From assembly GCA_017501255.1 (NCBI GenBank), contig JAFVXE010000005.1, positions 1 through 64,000 on the forward strand: a DNA stretch of 64,000 bases, read 5' to 3'. A program made the translations under genes and the position numbers. Shown piece by piece: positions 43,284 to 51,451 of this stretch. Origin of the DNA: Clostridia bacterium. Its GTDB lineage: Bacteria > Bacillota > Clostridia > Christensenellales > Aristaeellaceae. Positions within the stretch are counted from its first letter, which is position 1. Each line of letters begins with the position of its first letter. Below the pieces are notes generated by a model. That model was not told the origin of the DNA and searched no databases. It saw only the letters and a list, made by a program, of their open reading frames with translations.

Positions 43284-44779
43284 GGCTGCGCCTCCTCTCC
43301 CAGAATGTGAATTGTATCCTTGTGGTAGTACCGGCACAGGGACGGACGCACATCATACACCGCATTGGGAACCACCAGATCGTGCATGAACACATCCGGC
43401 ACCGCCGTCAGCGGCGCAAGGGTGACTTCCTTCTGGGTGTCATCGTTCAGGAGTACTTCCCGGGCTTCCATTTCCGCATCGTACTGGGCAGCTTCACCGG
43501 TAACGATGCTCAGCGCTGCGCTCATGCCCGCCAGATTCTGCGGGCCGTACAGCACTTCCTCATGGGGCTTGTAGCCGCACAGACCCACGCACAATACCAG
43601 CGCCATCACAAAAGCGTAACCCTTCTGCAAGGCAGCGGGAACCGTCACTTCCTCCGGCATCCGCTGACGTACAAAACCCGTCAGATAGAAGGCATACAGC
43701 AGGAAGAAGATCACATAGCTGATAAAGTAGGTATTCACGATTCTGCCGCCGCCGATATGCACGCCGGAGAAAAGGGGCGGGGTCAGCTGGGTGCAGTACA
43801 GGCAGCCCAGCACCGCCAGCACCAGCCACGGGTGATCGAACCGCCAGCCGCACTTGCCGGCAGCCTTCCAGAAGAAGGGAACCAGCAGCGCAGCCACTGC
43901 CACCAGCAAAAGCGAGGTAAAGCTGCCCATCAGGGCCACACCGTAATAGAAGGACTGGATGACCGCCTTCACCGGCGAGGAGGTATTGTTGATCATCAAG
44001 GCGCGCTTGTTGTTGCCCGGGGCAGACATACTGTAGAGGAAGCAAAGCGCCAGCACCACCGCTGCAACAGCCAGCAGCCAGCCTTTGCGCTGTTTCTTCA
44101 CCAGCGACCAGAGAAGCGCCACCGCCAGCATACACAGGCTGAACAGGCCGCCGCCATAGCTGCCGCCGCCCAGCACCACGGAAAGCAGCACCAGCGCAGC
44201 CGTCAGCAGCGCCGTCTTCACGCCGCTTTCTGCCTTGTACATCCGGATGGCTACCGCTGCAAACAGCATCATCAGCGAATAGATGAACACATTGCCGATG
44301 CCGCCGTTGAACCAGTACCAGGCCTCGCCGCTGTCCGGCATCAGCTGCACCAGCAGCGAAAGCACCAGACAGCACAAAATGAAGGTTTGCCAGCGATCCA
44401 GCCCGAAGCCCTTTGGGCCGAAAACCGTCCAAAGGAAGAACCAGCCGCACAGGAGGAACGCCGTCAGCAGGATGAAGGAAGCCACAAAATACAGACTTTC
44501 CGAGAAAATGCCGGGCTGCACATTGCTCAGAAGGGTGCCGGTATAGGTGCCCTGCCAGTCCTGACGGGTTACCTTGGCGCTCTCAATGGCCTGCCTAAGC
44601 ACCGCCGTCAGGCTGCCGGTTTCCTTCCACACCTGATGCACTTCGGCGGAGAAACCGTAATCATCGTAGTAGGGATGGTTATAGAGAGAAATGGCGTACA
44701 GCGGAATCACGCTCACCAACAGGGTCAACGCACACAGCACCGCCGCCAGTCTGCGCAGGAAACGATCGCTCAAGCGCAT
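43280..44779 (-). CDS. DUF6056-like polytopic membrane protein (paralogue 2)
   Basis: A 499-aa membrane protein, tandem paralogue of the downstream gene. Matching segments: YNHPYYDDYGFSAEVHQVW, WYWFNGGIGNVFIYSL, MSAPGNNKRA, CTQLTPPLFSGVHIGGGRIV and YGPQNLAGMSAALSIVTGEA. It overlaps its partner by four bases. ATG 44779 was chosen over an earlier in-frame codon because GGAGATGGCAGA precedes it. It is the first gene of the codirectional run that continues to hemZ. Confidence 0.65.
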   Translation of the reverse strand: MRLSDRFLRRLAAVLCALTLLVSVIPLYAISLYNHPYYDDYGFSAEVHQVWKETGSLTAVLRQAIESAKVTRQDWQGTYTGTLLSNVQPGIFSESLYFVASFILLTAFLLCGWFFLWTVFGPKGFGLDRWQTFILCCLVLSLLVQLMPDSGEAWYWFNGGIGNVFIYSLMMLFAAVAIRMYKAESGVKTALLTAALVLLSVVLGGGSYGGGLFSLCMLAVALLWSLVKKQRKGWLLAVAAVVLALCFLYSMSAPGNNKRALMINNTSSPVKAVIQSFYYGVALMGSFTSLLLVAVAALLVPFFWKAAGKCGWRFDHPWLVLAVLGCLYCTQLTPPLFSGVHIGGGRIVNTYFISYVIFFLLYAFYLTGFVRQRMPEEVTVPAALQKGYAFVMALVLCVGLCGYKPHEEVLYGPQNLAGMSAALSIVTGEAAQYDAEMEAREVLLNDDTQKEVTLAPLTAVPDVFMHDLVVPNAVYDVRPSLCRYYHKDTIHILGEEAQP

Positions 44780-44837
44780 TCTGCCATCTCCTTTCATCTT
44801 TGGAATGGGTAGAGAACAAGCTGCTAACCCAACTTAT

Positions 44838-44843
44838 ATTATA
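44838..44843 (-). promoter_or_regulatory. Probable -10 box of the surface-glycan run
   Basis: Minus-strand TATAAT about 60 bases before the start at 44779. The -35 is poor, so the promoter may need an activator. The remaining bases of the 182-base gap are the lysA terminator. Confidence 0.4.
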
Positions 44844-44919
44844 ACATTGATTTCTCCCGTTGGCTATAGCAACCGTGAATTTCACCCGGGCGGCGGGATA
44901 CAGAAAAAAAGCAGAAAAA

Positions 44920-44952
44920 GTCCCGCCATGCGCAGGGTACGCACAGCGGGAC
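44920..44952 (-). terminator. Terminator of lysA
   Basis: Stem GTCCCGC / GCGGGAC (44920-44926, 44946-44952) with an inner TGCG/CGCA pair, followed on the minus strand by TTTTTCTGCTTTTTTTC. A textbook intrinsic terminator nine bases after the lysA stop. Confidence 0.88.
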
Positions 44953-44961
44953 GATGCAAAA

Positions 44962-46239
44962 TCAGAATTTTTCGTTACAATTCAGCTGATTCCATGCCGG
45001 ATCCACATCCAGCGTGGCGAAATAATCCGCAGGGCGTTCCTCCCGGCGGATCAGGCGGAAGGAACCATCGGCACAGTGCAGCACTTCCTTGCAGCGCAGC
45101 TTGCCGTTGTAGTTGTAGCCCATGCTCAGGCCGTGGGCGCCGGTATCGTGAATCACCACCAGATCGCCGATCTCCATGGGGGGCAGCAGGCGGTCGATGG
45201 CGAACTTATCGTTGTTTTCGCACAGGTTGCCGGTCACATCCACCAGATCGTTATGGGGCAGGTGCTCCTTGCCGGGCACGGTGATGTGATGATATGCGCC
45301 GTACATGGCAGGGCGCATCAGATCGCAGGCAGAGGCATCCAGACCAATGTAGCGCTTGTGGATGTTCTTTTCATGCAGCACATGGCACACCAGCCAGCCG
45401 TTGGGGCCGGTCATGAAGCGGCCCAGTTCGCTTTTGACGGCCACCGGAGGCATACCCGTACCGGCGAATGCCTTCTGATACTGCTCCGCAACGCCGGCGC
45501 CGATGGCTTCCAGATCGGCCTTTTCCCCATCGGGACGATACGGGATGCCGATGCCGCCGGACAGGTTGATAAAGCTGAGCTGCAAGCCGGTTTCTTCCAC
45601 CAGTTCCTTGCCCACGGTGAACAGCAGCTTGGCCAGGGCGGGGTAGTACAGCGGGTCGGTGGTGTTGGAGGAGAGGAAAGCGTGCAGGCCGAACTTCTTC
45701 AGCCCGTCGGGAATCATCTTCCGGAGCGCCTCGCTGAGCTGCTCCCGGGTCATGCCGTACTTGGCATCGCCGGGGTCGCCCATGATGGTGTTGCCGATGC
45801 GGAAGGTGCCGCCGGGGTTGAACCGCAGGCAGATTTCCTCCGGAATGCCGCCGTTCTCCCGCAGGGTCTCCACATGGGTCACATCATCCAGATTGATGGT
45901 AGCGCCCAGTTTGCGGGCATAGCGGAACTCTTCGCCGGGCACATCGTTGGCGCTGAACATGATCTCATCGCCGGAAAAACCGCAGGCTTCTGCCAGCATC
46001 AACTCCGTCCAGCTGGCGCAGTCCACGCCGCAGCCCTCTTCCTTGAGGATGCGCAGCACGGTGGGGTTGGGCAGGGCCTTCACGGCAAAAAACTCCTTGA
46101 AGGTGGGTACGCCGCCAAAGGCCGCATTCAGGCGGCGGGCGTTCTGGCGCAGCCCTTCCTCATCGTAGAGATGAAACGGCGTCTGGAACTGTTCAGCCGC
46201 CTGAAAAAATACCTCGTCGGTCAAAGAAAAATTCGGCAT
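44962..46239 (-). CDS. lysA: Diaminopimelate decarboxylase-like PLP enzyme
   Basis: Fold-type III PLP decarboxylase (425 aa), most likely making L-lysine from meso-diaminopimelate. The PLP lysine is in FFAVKALPNPTVLRIL; other marks are DCASWTELMLAEACG, INLSGGIGIPYRP, ELGRFMTGPNGWLV and the C-terminal TGNLCENNDKFA with the second-subunit cysteine, then GAHGLSMGYNYNGK. Related decarboxylases for other amino acids share this layout, but the length and the CEN motif favour LysA. It is read alone and ends at a strong terminator. The start follows AGGAGGATCCC. Confidence 0.88.
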   Translation of the reverse strand: MPNFSLTDEVFFQAAEQFQTPFHLYDEEGLRQNARRLNAAFGGVPTFKEFFAVKALPNPTVLRILKEEGCGVDCASWTELMLAEACGFSGDEIMFSANDVPGEEFRYARKLGATINLDDVTHVETLRENGGIPEEICLRFNPGGTFRIGNTIMGDPGDAKYGMTREQLSEALRKMIPDGLKKFGLHAFLSSNTTDPLYYPALAKLLFTVGKELVEETGLQLSFINLSGGIGIPYRPDGEKADLEAIGAGVAEQYQKAFAGTGMPPVAVKSELGRFMTGPNGWLVCHVLHEKNIHKRYIGLDASACDLMRPAMYGAYHHITVPGKEHLPHNDLVDVTGNLCENNDKFAIDRLLPPMEIGDLVVIHDTGAHGLSMGYNYNGKLRCKEVLHCADGSFRLIRREERPADYFATLDVDPAWNQLNCNEKF

Positions 46240-46337
46240 GGGATCCTCCTTGGCAAATCGTCAGAATGAAAACGTTGCCATTTTATCACAGGAAAGGGCG
46301 CATTTCAACGAACATACAGGGAAAGTGCAGGACAGGG

Positions 46338-48224
46338 TTACCGGCTTTCCTGCTGCCGTTTCAGCCACACCATCAGCACGGCAATCTCAGCAGGGTTCAC
46401 CCCGGGGATGCGCCCTGCCTGGCTCAGGCTGCGGGGCTTGTGCTGCTTGAGTTTCTGCCTTGCTTCAATGCGCAGGCTTTCGATGGCATCGTAGTCGATA
46501 TCCTCCGGCAGCAGCCAGTCCTCCATGGCACGGGCACGCTGCACCTGCGCCTGCTGCTTTTTCAGATAGCCGTCATATTTCACATGAAGCTCCGCCTGCA
46601 AGCAGGCATCCGGCTGATAGTCTGCCAATTCCGGGCAGAGCGCAGTCAGGGATTGCAGCGTTACCTCCGGGCGGCGGAGCAATTCCTCTGCCGTCAGGGT
46701 GGCGGTGGTTTCCGGCTGATGGTTTTTCGTGAGCCATGCGCTGCGCTCAGGGGAGGCCGGGATCTTGCTGGTGCGCAGTCTGGACAGCAGCGCATCGGTC
46801 TGGCTGCGCTTGTTTTCCACCAGCGCCATGCGCCGGTCATCCGCCAGTCCCCGGGCGTGGCTGAGGGCCGTCAGCCGCAGGTCGGCGTTGTCCTGCCGGA
46901 GCAAAAGCCGATATTCGGAACGGCTGGTCATCATCCGGTAGGGTTCGTCGGTACCCTTGGTGCACAGGTCGTCCACCATCACGCCGATATAGCCCATATC
47001 CCGGGTGATAATGAGGGGTTCCTTCTCCTGAAGCCAGCAGGCCGCATTAATGCCCGCCAGAATGCCCTGGGCGGCGGCTTCCTCATAGCCGGAGGTACCG
47101 TTGACCTGACCGGCGAAATACAGGCCGGGAATCCGTTTGGAACCCAATGTCAGGTTCAGTTCGGTAGCGTCGATACAGTCGTATTCGATGGCATAGGCCA
47201 GCCGGGTGAGAATGGCCCTCTCCAACCCTGGCACCGTGCGGTACATGGCCCACTGCACATTCTCCGGCAGCGAGGAGGACATTCCCTGTACGTACCATTC
47301 CGGGCTGTCCAGCCCTTCCGGTTCCAGGAACAGCTGATGGCGGTCCTTATCGGCAAAGCGGCGCACCTTATCCTCAATGCTGGGGCAGTACCGGGCGCCG
47401 GTGCCCTTGATATCGCCCCGGAACATGGGACTCAGGTGCATATTCTCCTGAATGATGCGGTGGGTCTCGGAATTGGTATAGGTCAGGTAGCACATACAGC
47501 GGTTTTCCATAGGATAGCTGACACCGATATCCGGCTGCTGCGCCACCGTCAGGAAAGAAAACGGCACGATGGGATCATCCCCGGGCTGGGGTTCCATCTT
47601 GTCAAAGTCGATACTACGCACATCCACCCGGGCAGGGGTGCCGGTTTTGAACCGGCGCAGCCGGAAGCCCAATTCCTCCAGCGAGCCGGACAGGCCCTCT
47701 GCACGGCACAGGCCCTGGGGCCCGGTATTGCGGCTGTAATCGCCGATGATGATCCGGCTTTTCAGGTACACGCCGCCGCAGATGATCACTGCCCGGCAGG
47801 GCAGTACTTCGCCCGTCATGGTGCGCACGCCGCTGATTCTGCCGCCCTCGGTGAGCAGCTCCGTCACCTCACCCTGCCGCACCTCCAGATGAGGGGTCGC
47901 GAACAGGGTCTTGAGCATATCCTCGTGGTAGCGGCGCTTATCCGCCTGCGCCCGCAGGCTGTGCACCGCCGGGCCTTTGCCCCGGTTCAGCATCCGACTT
48001 TGCAGGAACGTGCGGTCAATGGCCAGACCCATCTGGCCGCCCAGTGCGTCCACTTCCCGCACCAAATGGCCCTTGCCTGTGCCGCCGATGGCCGGGTTGC
48101 AGGGCATCAGCGCCACAGAACCGATGTCCAGCGTCATCAGCAGCGTGGAAATGCCCATCCGGGCAGCTGCCAGCGCAGCCTCGCACCCAGCGTGACCTGC
48201 GCCGATGACAATCAAATCCTGCAT
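46338..48224 (-). CDS. mnmG: tRNA uridine-34 carboxymethylaminomethyl modification enzyme MnmG
   Basis: FAD protein that with MnmE modifies wobble uridine of tRNA (628 aa). The FAD motif is [20 protein letters not shown] at the N-terminus; [22 protein letters not shown] and the catalytic-region segments [16 protein letters not shown] and [13 protein letters not shown] follow. The C-terminal helical MnmE-binding part includes [19 protein letters not shown]. The start was set at 48224 because GAGGTG precedes it; an in-frame ATG seven codons upstream has no site. It is not next to mnmE or rsmG, unlike the usual replication-origin cluster. Confidence 0.96.
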   Translation of the reverse strand: MQDLIVIGAGHAGCEAALAAARMGISTLLMTLDIGSVALMPCNPAIGGTGKGHLVREVDALGGQMGLAIDRTFLQSRMLNRGKGPAVHSLRAQADKRRYHEDMLKTLFATPHLEVRQGEVTELLTEGGRISGVRTMTGEVLPCRAVIICGGVYLKSRIIIGDYSRNTGPQGLCRAEGLSGSLEELGFRLRRFKTGTPARVDVRSIDFDKMEPQPGDDPIVPFSFLTVAQQPDIGVSYPMENRCMCYLTYTNSETHRIIQENMHLSPMFRGDIKGTGARYCPSIEDKVRRFADKDRHQLFLEPEGLDSPEWYVQGMSSSLPENVQWAMYRTVPGLERAILTRLAYAIEYDCIDATELNLTLGSKRIPGLYFAGQVNGTSGYEEAAAQGILAGINAACWLQEKEPLIITRDMGYIGVMVDDLCTKGTDEPYRMMTSRSEYRLLLRQDNADLRLTALSHARGLADDRRMALVENKRSQTDALLSRLRTSKIPASPERSAWLTKNHQPETTATLTAEELLRRPEVTLQSLTALCPELADYQPDACLQAELHVKYDGYLKKQQAQVQRARAMEDWLLPEDIDYDAIESLRIEARQKLKQHKPRSLSQAGRIPGVNPAEIAVLMVWLKRQQESR

Positions 48225-48262
48225 TGTGTTCACCTCGTGTTTCATGTAAAAAAGGGGGGATG

Positions 48263-48338
48263 GTGGGGCGCTGCCCCACGCCCCGGCAGGAGGCACTGCC
48301 TCCTGCACCTCCGCACTGCGTTCATTTCATGAACGCAG
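48263..48338. repeat. Hairpin-array repeat, copy D (three hairpins)
   Basis: In the 143-base gap between mnmG and the alcohol dehydrogenase gene: GTGGGGC-GCT-GCCCCAC (48263-48279), GCAGGAGGC-ACT-GCCTCCTGC (48286-48306) and CTGCGTTCAT-TTC-ATGAACGCAG (48316-48338). The third hairpin shares its loop region CATTTCATG, but not its stem sequence, with copy E. Confidence 0.75.
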
Positions 48339-48367
48339 GGGGGGATGGAAGTTGTTTGGGCAACCAC

Positions 48368-49567
48368 TCACCCGTTTTTTCGGGCTGTTTCAAACAAGTT
48401 CCGGAACTGTTTTTCGCCCCATACCACAGGCACGGGGTATATGGGATTGGCCTCCGCCTGCGCCCACCGGCACATCTGGGGGATGTCTTCATCCTTAATC
48501 ATGGCAAAGCCGGAGGGCAGCTGCATCCGGGCGTTCATTTCCTCGATCCAGCAAATAAAGGCCTCGGCCTTTTCCGCATCCGTGCCGGTAAAGCCGCATT
48601 CCTGCGCCAGTTCTGCCAGACGGCGCTGCACTTTGCTGCCGTACATCCGCAGCACCACGGGCAGCAGAGTTGCCATGGCCTGTCCATGGGCTACGCCGTA
48701 CAAGGCGCTGAGGGTATGACCGGCAGCGTGCACATTGCCCACGCAGCCCCGGGTGAAGGCCCGGCCTGCGCAGAACGCCGCCCGCTGCATCTGCTGGCGG
48801 GCTTCTTTGTCGCTGCCGTTTTCATAGGCACGCAGCAGGTACTGGTGAATCAGCCGCACCGCCTCTTTGGCCATGCGGTTTTCCAGTCGGGTGCAATAAG
48901 TATGGTTGGTATAGGCTTCCACTGCGTGGCACAGGGCATCCATGCCCGTTGCCGCCGTAATGGAGGGCGGCAGCCCCATGGTCAGCGCCGGATCCAGCAC
49001 TGCCACATGGGGAATCAGGCTGGGGTCGTTGATGGACGCCTTATGATGGGTGGCGCTGTCGGTGATCACCGCTGCCAGCGTGGTTTCCGAGCCGGTGCCG
49101 GCGGTGGTGGGCACCGCAAAAAAGGGCGGCAGCCGGTGCAGCACGCCGAACAATCCCTGCAAACGGGCAATAGGCTTGCGGGGACGCACAATCCTTGCGC
49201 CAATCGCCTTGGCGCAGTCCATGGGCGAGCCGCCGCCAAAGGCGATCATGCCGTCGCATCCGGCTTCCCGGTACAGACGAACGCCTTCTTCCACATCCGC
49301 ATCGGTGGGGTTGGGCTGTACGCCGTCGTACACCGTCACGGACAAGCCCGCCACCCGCAGGCTTTCCACCAGCCCGTCAGGCAAACCCAGTTTGGCAAGT
49401 CCGCCATCGGTCACCACCAGCGGATGGGTCACGCCCCGGTCGCACAGGGGCTGGGCCAGTCTCAGTACGCAGCCCTCGCCGGTGATGGTCTCCGGCGTAC
49501 GCACGGGGATCAGATAATACCCCAGCTTCATGAAAAACTGAAAAATCCGGCAGAGAATGGTTCTCAT
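48368..49567 (-). CDS. Iron-containing alcohol dehydrogenase
   Basis: Group III metal-dependent dehydrogenase of 399 aa. NAD site FGGGSPMDCAKAIGA; PTTAGTGSETTLAAVITD; metal-ligand region DALCHAVEAYTN and HAAGHTLSALYGVAHGQAMA with its histidines. The exact alcohol is unknown. It overlaps the DUF3737 gene by four bases (ATGA), so the two are coupled. The short N-terminus RTILCRIFQFFMKLGYYLIP is more hydrophobic than usual. Confidence 0.88.
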   Translation of the reverse strand: MRTILCRIFQFFMKLGYYLIPVRTPETITGEGCVLRLAQPLCDRGVTHPLVVTDGGLAKLGLPDGLVESLRVAGLSVTVYDGVQPNPTDADVEEGVRLYREAGCDGMIAFGGGSPMDCAKAIGARIVRPRKPIARLQGLFGVLHRLPPFFAVPTTAGTGSETTLAAVITDSATHHKASINDPSLIPHVAVLDPALTMGLPPSITAATGMDALCHAVEAYTNHTYCTRLENRMAKEAVRLIHQYLLRAYENGSDKEARQQMQRAAFCAGRAFTRGCVGNVHAAGHTLSALYGVAHGQAMATLLPVVLRMYGSKVQRRLAELAQECGFTGTDAEKAEAFICWIEEMNARMQLPSGFAMIKDEDIPQMCRWAQAEANPIYPVPVVWGEKQFRNLFETARKNG

Positions 49568-50421
49568 GCTTCCTTGGCCTCCCGGAGAATGATGCGGCAA
49601 TCGGTGGGCCGCACCGGGTTCTCGATGATGATTTCGTCCACCTCGTCCACCACGATGGTGCCTGCCATGGGATTCTTGATGGAAAGGATACGGCCATGCA
49701 CATCCGCTTCCACCTCAGAGCACTCAAAGGCCAGATCCGCATCCTCCATGGTGCAGTTGACCAATTGCAGATTTTTGCAGTAGCAAAAGGGCTGCGTACC
49801 GGTGATGCGGCAGTTTTCCAGCCGCAGATTCTCGCTGTACCAGGCCAGATACTCGCCCTTGACCACGCTGTTGCGCACCACCACATTGCGGCAGTGCCAG
49901 AAAGCGTCCTTGGTATCCAGCACAGAATCCTCAATGGTCAGGTTCTCCACATACTGGAAGGAATACTTACCTTTGAACTGCCAGTCCCGGATGGTCACAT
50001 CCCGGCTGCCCATGAATACATACTCGCTTTCCAGCCGACCGCCGGTAACCGTAACATCCGTACAGTTCCAGCCAAACTCCGTGGACTGGATGCGGCAGTT
50101 GTCCAGCCGGATATGGCGGCATTCCCGGAGGGCTTTCACGCCGTTCAGCTGGCAATCCCGGATGATGCCGTGCTCCGCATACCACAAGGCCGCCCGGGCG
50201 GTTTCCGTGCTCTGGCAGCGGGTCATGGAAAAATGATGGGTGTGCCACAGGGGATAGCGCAAAAGAAAGCGGCAATCCTCCACCTCCACGCCCCGGCATT
50301 CCTTCAGGGCGGATTCGCCGTCCGCTTCGCCGGCAAAAGTGCAGTTCTTCACCACTGCATCGGTTACATGGTAGAGCGCCCGCTCCTGATCCATGGTCTG
50401 ATTGACGATGATTTGCTTCAT
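49564..50421 (-). CDS. DUF3737 right-handed beta-helix protein
   Basis: A 285-aa protein built of about ten short beta-helix rungs, visible as repeating patterns such as VVKNCTFAGE, GVEVEDCRFL, GIIRDCQLNG, HIRLDNCRIQ, NLTIEDSVLD and NLRLENCRIT. This is characteristic of DUF3737, a pectate-lyase-like fold seen in gut Bacillota, with no signal peptide. No catalytic residues can be assigned. It is coupled to the alcohol dehydrogenase gene by a four-base overlap. The start follows GGAGAGTAACCA. Confidence 0.85.
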   Translation of the reverse strand: MKQIIVNQTMDQERALYHVTDAVVKNCTFAGEADGESALKECRGVEVEDCRFLLRYPLWHTHHFSMTRCQSTETARAALWYAEHGIIRDCQLNGVKALRECRHIRLDNCRIQSTEFGWNCTDVTVTGGRLESEYVFMGSRDVTIRDWQFKGKYSFQYVENLTIEDSVLDTKDAFWHCRNVVVRNSVVKGEYLAWYSENLRLENCRITGTQPFCYCKNLQLVNCTMEDADLAFECSEVEADVHGRILSIKNPMAGTIVVDEVDEIIIENPVRPTDCRIILREAKEA

Positions 50422-50666
50422 TGGTTACTCTCCATTGATTGAGGAGGGCTTTGGCAGAGCTGTATCCGTGCATTGCACGGCATATCGCCACTTTTGCCAT
50501 CCCTATTTCCGCCCATTTGCATCAGGCGGTACTTTTCATCATACGTCTATTCCCTTCAGATAGCAAGCATAAAATTGGTTTTGCACCCGAAAGGTACATC
50601 TTGGATACACGGGACAATCTCCATGCCTGTTCTGGAAAAAACCTTCCCTTTTACAACAAACCGTGT

Positions 50667-50672
50667 TATAAT
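50667..50672 (+). promoter_or_regulatory. -10 box of the coiled-coil protein gene
   Basis: TATAAT about 56 bases before the ATG at 50728; the -35 is poor. The rest of the 306-base gap (50422-50727), between divergent genes, shows no gene, tRNA or strong hairpin that I can see. Confidence 0.5.
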
Positions 50673-50727
50673 ATTTGAAACGCAATTTGTTCATTGCATA
50701 TCCCAAAGTTTGAAGGAGGAATCAACT

Positions 50728-51372
50728 ATGTCCGAAAAAACCACCGAAAAGAAAGGCTTTTCCTTTTCTGCTTTGCTGAGCATCCTGCTGGTGCTGGCGC
50801 TGGTTCTGGCTGTTGCAGGCTTTATGGGCAAGAACAATGCTGTTACCGCCCTGAATGAGACCACCGCCACCGTGGAAACCCTCACCGCCGAGAAGGACAC
50901 TCTGGCTGCTGATCTGGCCACCGCCATCACGGAAAAGGACGAGGTTGCCGCCACCGTGGAAGCCCTCACCGCCGAGAAGGACACCCTGGCTGCCGATCTG
51001 GCCACCGCCATCGCTGACAAGGACGCTCTGGCTGCCACCGTGGAAACCCTCACCGCCGAGAAGGACACTCTGGCTGCCGATCTGGCCACTGCCGTTGCTG
51101 ACAAGGACGCTCTGGCTGCCACCGTGGAAACCCTCACCGCCGAGAAGGACACCCTGGCTGCCGAGAAGGACACCCTGGCTGCCGATCTGGCCACTGCCAT
51201 CGCTGACAAGGACGCTCTGGCTGCCACCGTGGAAACCCTCACCGCTGAGAAGGACTCTCTCCAGCTGCAGCTGGATGAGATCGCCGCCGCCCCCGCTGTG
51301 GTGGAAGAAGTTCCCGCTGAGGAACCCGCTCCCGTGGAGGAAGCCCCTGTGGAGGAAGCGCCCGCTGTGTAA
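50728..51372 (+). CDS. Membrane-anchored coiled-coil repeat protein
   Basis: A 214-aa protein. Residues 1-12 are polar, then one membrane helix FSALLSILLVLALVLAVAGF (about 15-34). Residues 47-180 are a predicted coiled coil made of 28-residue repeats with unit ATVETLTAEKDTLAADLATA plus IADKDALA. The C-terminus is VVEEVPAEEPAPVEEAPVEE, acidic and proline-rich. The coil would extend outside or inside depending on topology; the short, weakly charged N-terminus does not decide it. ATG 50728 follows AAGGAGGA. It ends at an intrinsic terminator and is a single-gene unit. Function unknown; a structural spacer is likely. Confidence 0.8.
   Translation: MSEKTTEKKGFSFSALLSILLVLALVLAVAGFMGKNNAVTALNETTATVETLTAEKDTLAADLATAITEKDEVAATVEALTAEKDTLAADLATAIADKDALAATVETLTAEKDTLAADLATAVADKDALAATVETLTAEKDTLAAEKDTLAADLATAIADKDALAATVETLTAEKDSLQLQLDEIAAAPAVVEEVPAEEPAPVEEAPVEEAPAV
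50866..51222 (+). repeat. 84-bp in-frame tandem repeats
   Basis: Units at 50866-50949, 50950-51033, 51034-51117 and 51118-51222, the last enlarged by a 21-bp (one heptad) duplication of GAGAAGGACACCCTGGCTGC. A fifth partial unit follows from 51223. The copies are nearly identical at DNA level, pointing to recent expansion or ongoing homogenisation. Confidence 0.85.
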
Positions 51373-51405
51373 TGCCCCGCTTCTTTGAGCCCTGAAAACA
51401 GTATT

Positions 51406-51446
51406 GCCCCGCTGATGTGACTTTTCACACCAACGGGGCTTTTTTC
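51406..51446 (+). terminator. Terminator of the coiled-coil gene
   Basis: Outer stem GCCCCG / CGGGGC (51406-51411, 51434-51439), inner stem GTGA/TCAC, followed by TTTTTT. Confidence 0.8.
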
Positions 51447-51451
51447 ATTTC

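Noticed and set aside
50866..51222. Regularly spaced repeats that could suggest a CRISPR array
   Set aside because: The repeats are in frame, contiguous without spacers, and encode heptads of a coiled coil.
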